NCBI GenBank assembly: GCA_016903675.1
Contig: JADQBA010000008.1
Location: forward strand, 1 to 64,000
Direction of reading: 5' to 3'
DNA from: Stigonema ocellatum SAG 48.90 = DSM 106950
GTDB lineage: Bacteria; Cyanobacteriota; Cyanobacteriia; Cyanobacteriales; Nostocaceae
DNA: 64,000 bases
The translations under genes and the position numbers were made by a program. Positions 42,808 to 50,128 of the stretch are shown in pieces. A model generated the notes under the pieces. That model saw nothing but the letters and a program-made list of their open reading frames with translations, ran no database searches and was not told the origin of the DNA. Every line of letters begins with the position of its first letter. Within the stretch, counting starts at the first letter, position 1.

Positions 42808-43887
42808 TTACTGAGTAGCGTTCATCACCTTCGCTTTCAACCTCTGTGACGCCAAAAAAGTAGCAAACTCTATAGCTGCTTTCATACTTGTAGCATCGGC
42901 GATTCCAAGACCTGCAATATCAAATGCTGTTCCGTGGTCGGGTGAGGTGCGAATGAAAGGAAGACCTATAGAGGTATTTACGGCTCGGTCAAATGCCATC
43001 AGTTTGACAGGAATTAAGCCTTGGTCGTGGTAGAGTGCGAGGTAAGCATCAGCAGGATTTTGGATGAGAGAATTTCCGTACCAAGCTTGACCTGGTTTTA
43101 CCCACATTGTATCTGGTGGAATCGGACCATCTAGCTGTAAGTTTGGGCGATTTTGACGCTGTTGCTTAATCCATGGAATTAACCAATCTTGTTCTTCATG
43201 TCCGAGTTGTCCCTGTTCACCGCTATGAGGATTTAAACCGGCGATCGCAATCCTCGCTTCATGTAAACCAAAATCTTTCTCTAAACACTCCACCAGCAAA
43301 TCAAGTTTTTCCGTCAGCAACTGCGGTGTTAGCACTTGGGGTACTTGACACAGGGGTATATGTGTGGTAGCTAGCAGTGTACGGAGTGTCCAACCAGTGT
43401 GAGGCGATCGCGCGACAAATAGCATTCCCACACGCGCAGTAGCTGACTTTTCTGCTAAAAGTTCCGTTTGTCCAGGATAATTGTACCCTGCTGCCTTCCA
43501 CCCAGCCTTAGCTATGGGACCTGTGACAATCCCGTCAAATTGACCAGCTAGTGTACGGGCGATGGCTGCTTCCATATAAGCAAAACTTGCCGCGCCACTT
43601 GCCGCATTCCCCATTCCTGTCACAATTTGACTTTTAATCTCCCTCTCATGTTGCACATCAAGAATTGATAAGTCTGCTGGATTTGCCAAAAGTTCTGAAT
43701 TAAGAGTTTGACGCAGCTGAGTATAAGTTTGGGCAAGTATTTCTTGGCTACCCACCACTGTCACATCACAATTTTTGCTCACTTCGGGGTCAGCCAAGGC
43801 TTTTAAAATCACCTCCGGTCCAATTCCCGCCGGGTCTCCTAGCGTTAGCAATAGACGCGGGCAATTTGTCTTATGTAAATTTCCCAT
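42808..43887 (-). CDS. pdxA: 4-hydroxythreonine-4-phosphate dehydrogenase
   Basis: PdxA oxidises 4-phosphohydroxy-L-threonine in the DXP-independent-ring branch of pyridoxal phosphate synthesis. The 359 residues have the family start LLLTLGDPAGIGPEVILKAL, the phosphate/substrate site GMGNAASGAASFAYMEAAI and GPIAKAGWKAAGYNYPGQTELLAE, and the metal-binding histidines in TTHIPL, YHDQGLIPVKLMAFDRAVNTSIGLPFIRTSPDHGTAFDIAG. All look intact. Most cyanobacteria use the R5P-dependent pathway or have poorly resolved B6 routes, so the actual substrate may differ. The ATG at 43887 is clear. Confidence 0.95.
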   Translation of the reverse strand: MGNLHKTNCPRLLLTLGDPAGIGPEVILKALADPEVSKNCDVTVVGSQEILAQTYTQLRQTLNSELLANPADLSILDVQHEREIKSQIVTGMGNAASGAASFAYMEAAIARTLAGQFDGIVTGPIAKAGWKAAGYNYPGQTELLAEKSATARVGMLFVARSPHTGWTLRTLLATTHIPLCQVPQVLTPQLLTEKLDLLVECLEKDFGLHEARIAIAGLNPHSGEQGQLGHEEQDWLIPWIKQQRQNRPNLQLDGPIPPDTMWVKPGQAWYGNSLIQNPADAYLALYHDQGLIPVKLMAFDRAVNTSIGLPFIRTSPDHGTAFDIAGLGIADATSMKAAIEFATFLASQRLKAKVMNATQ

Positions 43888-43951
43888 ATTTAGTTATAAA
43901 GTTTTACTAATGACCAATAACTAATGTGAAAGAGGGCGGCGGTTTTGTTCG

Positions 43952-43981
43952 TCCCATCCCTAGAAGGATAAGGCTCTCCCA
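43952..43981. repeat. IS605-type end hairpin (solo), copy 2
   Basis: tcccatccctagaaggataa followed by ggctctccc is the partner, inverted, of 14773-14803. The broken GH13 gene begins just after it, so a transposon end may mark the deletion that removed the 5' half of that gene. Confidence 0.55.
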
Positions 43982-44015
43982 CCGTTTTTTCTAAAAACCG
44001 CATAAGTTAATTTTA

Positions 44016-45058
44016 GTGACAACTATTTTCGCTCGCCAGTATGTCCAATCTGCCAACTTCCGATGGTTGCATGAGTACCATGTCGATGGGTTCCGTTATG
44101 ACGAAGTCACTGACCTGTTTGACGGTGCGACTGGAGTCGAATACGCCAAATTTGCCTTCGACAACTACAACGAATCACTTCAAATCCCACGCTTCACACC
44201 CTCTGGTGGTGTAAAGACAGGTGAGTACAGCCGCATTATTCAATGTCCCGAAACCCTGGATCGTTCCCGTACCCAGACAGTCCTGAGAGAAACATTCTCC
44301 AATAGTGCTAAAAGGATGAGTTGTTGAACAAAGTTGAGGACATGGCACAACGGAACTATGTAGATGATCAGTTTGTTCACCTGCTAGATCCTGGCTTTGG
44401 TTCTGATCCTTACCCAAGTACCAGAAAAGTACATGATATCGCAGGTAATTCTGTAGATATGCCGGTTGCACCATTTCAGTATTTGGAAACCCATGACCAT
44501 AGTCAACTCATTTCATTTGTGGGACGTGAGGGAGGTGATGAACCATTTGGCGATCGCAGTAAGTTCTACAAGCTACAACCCTTTGCCATAGCGCTTTATA
44601 CCTGTCAAGGAACTCCCATGCTTTGGCAGGGACAGGAGTTTGCAGAGAATTATGTTCTACCCAACGAGGGCAATAGACGCATCCGCGATCGCCGTGATGT
44701 CAACTGGGAATATTTCTACGATCAATACGGCGCACCGCTCATCAGACTCTATCGCATTCTGGGGAAATTGCGGCATAGCTTTCCTGCCCTCCGGAGTCGG
44801 GAATCTTTCTACTACAATGCTCAGTCTAGTCCTGGGAATGGCATAGTCGCTTACAAAAGACAGTCTACCCCCCACAAGCAGATTGCCATAGTATTTCTCA
44901 ATTTTTCCGACAACCTGCAATCTATTTCAGTACCATTTCCAGAACCAGGAACTTATCGAGAAATAATTGATGATAAGTTTGAAATCTCTGTCAACAGTGC
45001 TAATCAGTCCATCAGTGTTGATGTGCCACCCAACTATGGCTCCATCTTCATCAAATAG
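44016..45058 (+). pseudogene. GH13 alpha-amylase-family gene, 5'-truncated and frameshifted
   Basis: The first frame (44016-44327) starts in the middle of the barrel with FRWLHEYHVDGFRYDEVTDLF, in which DGFRYD holds the GH13 nucleophile Asp. It ends out of frame after ETFSNSAKR. The second frame picks up DELLNKVEDMAQRNYVDDQF near 44318 and continues through FQYLETHDHSQLISF (second catalytic-site HD), ALYTCQGTPMLWQGQEFAENY, to the C-terminal beta domain (PFPEPGTYREIIDDKFE). A one-base deletion or two-base insertion at the aaaagg near 44313 separates them. About 300 N-terminal residues are missing. Original activity was probably branching-enzyme or trehalohydrolase-like. Confidence 0.82.
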
Positions 45059-45683
45059 ATGACCCCCTGTCGTCTGGAGCGAAATTGAGAGCTGGTTCAT
45101 AGCACCAGCCCTTTCAAGGTGCAAGTCGTAAGACTTAGATTTTCTTCTCACTCGGGGAGACGCTGCGCGAACGTGTCCTTCGCGTCTTGCCTTCGGCAAC
45201 GACTTCGTCGTACGCGGTTTAAAAATCTTTTTGAACCACGAAGGCACGAAGAACACGAAGAAGAAATGTCGAAAATTGGACGTAATTTTCCCAATTTTTT
45301 ACCCACCTTGAAAGGGCGCTGCGGCCTTGCGCCCCAAAAGCGGATTTCAACGAACGTATAATTAATTTTCACGACTATGTCTAGTAGATAACTAGTACTC
45401 GTGGGTTCGTAGTTGTGCTGTCAACGCCGATTAAATCGCGATTGAACAGGCGTTGACAGCGCATCAAAATTAAAGTGCAAAAATCGTGCCACAGATATAG
45501 GAAACTTCAAAGCTATGGCAGCACTATAAGATATGACCCAGGTTTTTGTCCAAATATACCAATCCGTGCAGGAGTTGCAAACACCTCTCCCAAGTCCTCC
45601 AAGTCCCCCAAGTCCCCCAAGTCTTCCAGGACCTCTGTTCAGATCTCAAATAGGATTGCTATAGAAGTTCTACTCCCTTTCTA
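45059..45683. other. Repeat-filled upstream region of the sigma-54 operon
   Basis: No gene. It contains the ggggagacgctgcgcgaacg/cttcgtcgtacgcgg palindromes (45153-45215), a cacgaaggcacgaag tandem (45236-45262), a ttttcacgactatgtcta end (45367-45387) identical to a terminal repeat of the element at 49862, and the tatagcaatcc-type element at 45555-45664. The operon promoter must be in this region. I searched by eye for a -24/-12 sigma-54 promoter (TGGCAC-N5-TTGC) and found none. Confidence 0.6.
45555..45664. repeat. tatagcaatcc element, copy C, just upstream of the sigma-54 operon
   Basis: Left end ataccaatccgtgcaggag, filler aagtcccccaagtcccc, right end cagatctcaaataggattgc then tatag. Same orientation as the copy at 49983-50086 on the other side of the operon. 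It ends 19 bp before the GTG of the kinase gene. Confidence 0.78.
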
Positions 45684-47201
45684 GTGGTAGGTGGTTTAAT
45701 TGTGCTGCATAGCGATCGCGGGTGCAAAATTAATTGTGATTCCATTAAACCCATAGTGTTACCTCAACGCTGGACACTCCGGCAACAGCTAACAATCCTG
45801 ACCATCCTTTTTTTAAGTTTAAGTGGAGCTGCTTTGTGGCTAGTGATACAGCTATTTCAAAGCTTGGAGGGGGCTGTTGTTGCCAGAAACCAGAGAGAGC
45901 TAGCTTTTGCCAACACTAGACTCATTAAATTGTTTTGGGAATCAAAACTTGGGCAAGCACCAAAGTTAGGCGAACAGCAGAACAAGCATTTGGAGGAACT
46001 CTCAAATGAAGCACTAGCAAATTTCCCAAGAGTAGAAGGGGGATTTTACCTCCTCCAGCAAGATCGGCTTTTAGGTTATGCCTATCCTACTCACGGGGGA
46101 CCTATCCCCAAAAAAGATATTCCTCCTGTTGAGCGTGGCACAATATTGCAATTAACTCGTAGAGCCACTAGTCTTGGCTTACCCCAAGAATTAATACTGC
46201 GACCTGGTCTTGATATCTTGGTGCTGCGTGTTGACCCCCTACCGTTGTGGGGCGCAGTGTGGACGATGAAACGTATGCCTCGCTTAGAAGATGGCAATCA
46301 AAAAATCCTTAGTGTTCTGGTGGTTTTGGGCAACTTAGTGGTGGGAGCTTGGACATTTTACATTGCAGTGCAACTTCAGGGGGGAGTGCAGCAACTTCTG
46401 GGGAGTATCAAGGTAATGGAAGAGGATGAAGGGTACTTGATTCCCCCCTTACCCGCAGAAATGGGAGTCTTAGGAACTGCAATTAATACTATGCAAAGCC
46501 GTCGCCAAGAGTTAGAACAGCGGCTCCACCGGGTTGAGCGGTTGGCTTCTTTGGGGCATTTGGTGGCGGGGGTAGCTCATGAAGTCCGCAATCCCCTCGC
46601 AAGTATGCGCCTTAACCTACAGTATACAGAACGACAACTACAAAAGCAAGGGATGACCTCTCTACCGATCGCTAGCCTGCTAGAGCAAGTAGACCGTTTA
46701 GAGCATCTGGTACGACGGTTGTTATATTTTGACCAAAATCAGCAGCAGGAGGAAATGGTGAAAGCTTCCCTAGAAGCGATCGCATCTGAATCTGTTTCCC
46801 TGCTGCGTCTTGCGGCAGAAGAACAGGGAGTCACACTCATCTATCATCAGCCTACCAAGCCTTTGCCCCAAGTGCCATTGCGCCGTCGGGAATTGGGACA
46901 GGTGATGGTTAATTTAATCTTAAATGCTATCCAAGCTAGTCCATCAGAAAGTCAAGTTGAGGTTGGCTTAAAACAACAGCAGGACTACTTGGTGACTTGG
47001 GTAAAAGACTCAGGACCTGGTTTACCACCCCAAGAACACGAGCGAATTTTTGACCCTTTCTATTCTACAAAGCCGGAAGGAAGCGGTTTAGGTTTAGCTA
47101 TTAGCCACGAAATTGTCACTCGACATGGAGGATATATCAATTTGGCATCTCAACCGGGTTGTACTGTTTTTAGTGTTTATTTACCCAAAAACAATGACTA
47201 A
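45684..47201 (+). CDS. Sensor histidine kinase of a sigma-54 module (NtrB-like)
   Basis: About 505 residues. An N-terminal membrane segment (TILTILFLSLSGAALWLVIQL) and a second at about 206-228 (ILSVLVVLGNLVVGAWTFYIAV) flank an extracytoplasmic sensor region of about 150 residues with no domain I recognise. Then comes a HAMP-like linker, HisKA with AHEVRNPLASMRLNLQ (phosphoacceptor His) and HATPase_c with VMVNLILNAIQAS (N box), VKDSGPGLPP (G1) and GSGLGLAISHEIV (G2). The AHEVRNPL form is typical of kinases paired with NtrC-type regulators. The start is uncertain: GTG at 45684, with other GTGs downstream. HIP1 sites lie at about 45712 and 46776. The stop overlaps the regulator start by 8 bp. 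Confidence 0.92.
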   Translation: MVGGLIVLHSDRGCKINCDSIKPIVLPQRWTLRQQLTILTILFLSLSGAALWLVIQLFQSLEGAVVARNQRELAFANTRLIKLFWESKLGQAPKLGEQQNKHLEELSNEALANFPRVEGGFYLLQQDRLLGYAYPTHGGPIPKKDIPPVERGTILQLTRRATSLGLPQELILRPGLDILVLRVDPLPLWGAVWTMKRMPRLEDGNQKILSVLVVLGNLVVGAWTFYIAVQLQGGVQQLLGSIKVMEEDEGYLIPPLPAEMGVLGTAINTMQSRRQELEQRLHRVERLASLGHLVAGVAHEVRNPLASMRLNLQYTERQLQKQGMTSLPIASLLEQVDRLEHLVRRLLYFDQNQQQEEMVKASLEAIASESVSLLRLAAEEQGVTLIYHQPTKPLPQVPLRRRELGQVMVNLILNAIQASPSESQVEVGLKQQQDYLVTWVKDSGPGLPPQEHERIFDPFYSTKPEGSGLGLAISHEIVTRHGGYINLASQPGCTVFSVYLPKNND

Positions 47202-48360
47202 AATTCTGATTATTGATGATGAAAAAGCTTTGCGTCAGGCGATGGCGCAGATTCTTCAAGATGAAGGTTACTCTGTTGTCGAAGCAGGAGATGGAATTGA
47301 CGGGCTGAAAATCATTCAAGAAAATCCAGAATCTCGTCCTGAGTTGGTGTTTCTAGACCTCAAAATGCCCAAAACTCAAGGTAGTGCTGTTCTCAAAGCT
47401 TTAGGCAAGACTTTGTTTGAACTCCCTGTGATTGTGATGACGGCATATGGAACGAGCAGTACAGCCATTGAAGCTATGCAGTTGGGAGCTTATGATTACT
47501 TAACTAAACCTTTCGGTATGGAGGATTTGGTCAATTTGACGCAAAAGGCTTTAGCTCACTCCCATGCATCAGCCTATCAGTTTTCTGAAGCAAATCCCCA
47601 AACTCTCGGACAGCCAGAAGAATTACTAGGGCGATCGCCTGCAATGGCACAAGTTTTTAAACTCATCGGTCGAGTAGCTCAAGGAAATACCACTGTTTTG
47701 ATTACAGGAGAATCGGGAACTGGCAAAGAGTTAGTTGCTTCAACTCTCCATACTGCGAGTTCCCGTAGTCGCGGACTTTTGGTAAAAGTTAACTGTGCGG
47801 CGCTTCCAGAACATTTGTTAGAGGCAGAGTTATTTGGTCACGAAAAGGGAGCCTTTACAGGAGCTAATCACTTGCGAATTGGTCGTTTTGAGCAGGCGAA
47901 TGGCGGCACCATATTTCTTGATGAAGTGGGAGAATTAAGCACTACTATTCAAGGGAAATTGTTGCGGGTTTTGCAGGATAAATCCTTTGAGCGGTTAGGT
48001 AGTAACCACACCAAAACTGTAGATGTCCGGATTTTAGCTGCTACCAATCGTAATTTAGAGCAGCTTGTTCACCTGAATCAGTTTCGGGAAGACCTATACT
48101 ATCGCTTGAATGTCATGCGGATTAATCTACCACCTTTACGCGATCGCCTAGAAGATTTAGAGCAGCTGACCCAACATTTCTTAAATGATATTGCTCTGCG
48201 CAATGGGACGAAAAGTTTAGCAATGACAACAGCCGCCTTGGAAAAACTGAAAAGTCACGCTTGGCCTGGGAATGTGCGAGAGTTACAAAATACTCTAGAA
48301 CGGGCAGCTATTTTTTCTGGAGGAAGAACAATTCTTCCAGAGCATCTTATCTTGAGTTAA
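47194..48360 (+). CDS. NtrC-type sigma-54 activator without a DNA-binding domain
   Basis: A 388-residue response regulator starting at ATG 47194. The receiver domain (1-120) has acidic pocket Asp8/Asp9, phosphoacceptor Asp55 in VFLDLKMP, and the Lys of YLTKPF. The AAA+ domain has Walker A GESGTGKE, the sigma-54-contact loop GAFTGA in full, Walker B TIFLDEVGEL and arginine-finger region FREDLYYRLNVMRINLPPLRDR. It ends ERAAIFSGGRTILPEHLILS with no Fis-type HTH, so it would have to activate from solution, as reported for FlgR- and CtcC-type activators. HIP1 sites lie at 47631 and 48140. It is the middle gene of the kinase-activator-rpoN operon. Confidence 0.95.
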   Translation: MTKILIIDDEKALRQAMAQILQDEGYSVVEAGDGIDGLKIIQENPESRPELVFLDLKMPKTQGSAVLKALGKTLFELPVIVMTAYGTSSTAIEAMQLGAYDYLTKPFGMEDLVNLTQKALAHSHASAYQFSEANPQTLGQPEELLGRSPAMAQVFKLIGRVAQGNTTVLITGESGTGKELVASTLHTASSRSRGLLVKVNCAALPEHLLEAELFGHEKGAFTGANHLRIGRFEQANGGTIFLDEVGELSTTIQGKLLRVLQDKSFERLGSNHTKTVDVRILAATNRNLEQLVHLNQFREDLYYRLNVMRINLPPLRDRLEDLEQLTQHFLNDIALRNGTKSLAMTTAALEKLKSHAWPGNVRELQNTLERAAIFSGGRTILPEHLILS

Positions 48361-48366
48361 TTTGAT

Positions 48367-49740
48367 ATGAATTCCTTAAATTCAGCACCTGCACTAGAAA
48401 CAAACCTGGAGATTCAAACAGTCCTTTACCCAACACTACAGCAGTTGGTGCGCTTATTGCCGTGGAATCGTAAACGGGTGGTGGACTATATCCGAGAAGA
48501 AGCTAAACACAATCCATTTTTAACAGAAATTAGTGATGCTTCTGCTTTGTCAAATAAAGGTGAAGTACTGATAGAAGATGTTTTGCCTGATTGGTATAAC
48601 CCGCCAGCACAGGGATTAAGTCTCAGGGAGCATTTATATGGACAAATAGCAGCTTTATCCATACCATCAAAACAACGTGAACCCTTAATCTATCTGACTC
48701 AGTGGCTTTCAAGTTCTGGGTACTTGGAAGAAACTCCACAAGTTTGGGCAATTGGTAATGTCTGGAGTGCAAAAGAACTACAGGCTGTTGTACCTCTCCT
48801 CCAAAGTCTAGACCCACCCGGAATTGGTGCCCGATCCCTCAAAGAATGCCTGTTGTTGCAGCTTAAAGACCAGCCTCAAAGTCTAGCTTTTCTGTTAGTT
48901 CAAGAATATTTAGAAGAATTGGCAAATTGTACTAGCAGTTCTTCCGAGGCTAGGCATAATTGTGAGGTACTGCTACAAAAGCTGCACCAACGTCAACAAG
49001 TTTCTGTAGATGCAGACATCAAGAGAATTATTGATGCTATCCATGAGATTCAGGAATTAGAACCTCGTCCTGCAAGAAACTTTGGGAATAATAATGCTCC
49101 TGTTGTCACTCCTGATTTAAAAGCTGAGCAAACAACCAAAGGAGGTTGGCAGGTTTCGTTAACTTATGAAGTTGAGCAACGCTTTTGTCTGAATGCTGAA
49201 GCCGTTAAGCTTTTGAAGAAACCACCACTACCCGCGTCTAGACGAGATACCCAAAGGCTAGAAGCATTGTTACAACAAGCCCAAAGCTTACTCACAGCTT
49301 TGCACCAGTGGCAGGAAAATCTCCTCAAAGTCGGTCAATTTCTAGTTGAGCGCCAGCAAACTTTTTTGCAAAGTCGGGATACATTAGACTTGACGCCTAC
49401 TCCGCAGCAATTGGTAGCTCAATCAGTGGGACTGAGTAACTCTACTGTTAGTCGGATTGTGCGGGGAAGATATATATTGATTTGTGACCAATACAGTCGG
49501 ATAATTCCATTGCATTCCCTGTGTGTTCCTGTCAAAGTGGGTGGACGCACCTCTGTGCAAATACAACAGCTGCTAGTACAACTAATAGAGGAAGAATCTT
49601 CTGCTCATCCCTATAGTGATGAACAGCTAGCCCAGCTTTTAAAAGTACGATTTGGTCTGCCTATTACTCGCAGAACAGTGACAAAATACCGCCAAATTGC
49701 TGGGATAAACTCATCTCATCACCGGAGATTGGTGAAATAA
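48367..49740 (+). CDS. rpoN: RNA polymerase sigma-54 factor
   Basis: 457 residues, starting six bases after the activator stop. Region I is short but recognisable (TLQQLVRLLPWNRKRVVDYIREEAKHNPFL). The core-binding domain has LQSLDPPGIGARSLKECLLLQL (147-166) and IHEIQELEPRPARNF (225-239), both sigma-54 signatures. The DNA-binding part has the HTH AQSVGLSNSTVSRIVRGRY (351-369) and the RpoN box ITRRTVTKYR (433-442; consensus ARRTVxKYRE). Compared with proteobacterial RpoN, the usual PLKxFFS segment after the HTH is replaced by PLHSLCVPVKVGG. Sigma-54 needs ATP-driven activators to open -24/-12 promoters. Cyanobacteria are generally reported to lack it, so this gene is exceptional here. Confidence 0.93.
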   Translation: MNSLNSAPALETNLEIQTVLYPTLQQLVRLLPWNRKRVVDYIREEAKHNPFLTEISDASALSNKGEVLIEDVLPDWYNPPAQGLSLREHLYGQIAALSIPSKQREPLIYLTQWLSSSGYLEETPQVWAIGNVWSAKELQAVVPLLQSLDPPGIGARSLKECLLLQLKDQPQSLAFLLVQEYLEELANCTSSSSEARHNCEVLLQKLHQRQQVSVDADIKRIIDAIHEIQELEPRPARNFGNNNAPVVTPDLKAEQTTKGGWQVSLTYEVEQRFCLNAEAVKLLKKPPLPASRRDTQRLEALLQQAQSLLTALHQWQENLLKVGQFLVERQQTFLQSRDTLDLTPTPQQLVAQSVGLSNSTVSRIVRGRYILICDQYSRIIPLHSLCVPVKVGGRTSVQIQQLLVQLIEEESSAHPYSDEQLAQLLKVRFGLPITRRTVTKYRQIAGINSSHHRRLVK

Positions 49741-49796
49741 TCTGATTTTTTTTCCTGGGAAAGGGCAGCAGATTTTGGTTCACGCTGCCGTACCAC

Positions 49797-49860
49797 AATG
49801 CCGCAGTTGCTATAGGATATGCCTTGGCAGTGGCAGATAGACATCTGTGGCAATATTGCA
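49797..49860 (+). pseudogene. Short relic of the ggt gene
   Basis: aatgccgcagttgctatagg, atatgccttggcagtggcag and the following bases match the functional ggt at about 50413-50475 (atgccgcagttgctgtagg, atatgcctcggcagtggcag) with only a few changes over some 50 bp. The ends are unrelated. It stands between rpoN and a MITE and shows that ggt sequence was once duplicated or rearranged at this junction. Confidence 0.65.
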
Positions 49861-49861
49861 T

Positions 49862-49958
49862 TAGACATAGTCGTGAAAATTAATTATCCGTTACCACCAA
49901 ACCCTTGGTAGAGACGCGATTAATCGCGTCTAAAACGTTTTTTCCACCACTATGTCTA
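49862..49958. mobile_element. MITE-like element, family 2
   Basis: A 97-bp unit with terminal inverted repeats tagacatagtcgtgaaaa (left) and tttccaccactatgtcta (right), and an internal hairpin gagacgcgattaatcgcgtct. A lone end of the same family (ttttcacgactatgtcta) lies at 45370-45387, and a divergent one (ttttcaccactatgtgta) at 28240-28257. Confidence 0.7.
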
Positions 49959-49982
49959 TTATTGCGGACACGATGATATGAG

Positions 49983-50086
49983 CTATAGCAATCCGTGGAG
50001 GAAATACAAACACCTCCTCCTTGTCCCCCTTGTCCCCCTTGTCCTCAAAGTCCCCCTTGTTTGGATCTCAAATAGGATTGCTGTAG
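49983..50086. repeat. tatagcaatcc element, copy D, downstream of the sigma-54 operon
   Basis: Left end ctatagcaatccgtggagg, filler cttgtcccccttgtccccc, right end ggatctcaaataggattgct then gtag. Terminal inverted repeats of about 12 bp. It lies 42 bp before the ggt start codon and may carry or displace its promoter. Confidence 0.8.
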
Positions 50087-50128
50087 TTGGTATACTGTAC
50101 GATTGTGGTGATCGTGCGTCAAGCAATA

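Noticed and set aside
49741..50128. Sigma-54 promoter upstream of ggt or within the window
   Set aside because: Candidates such as tggcaatattgca (49850) and tggcagcactataag (45513) have wrong spacing or a wrong -12 element, and the former lies inside the ggt relic.
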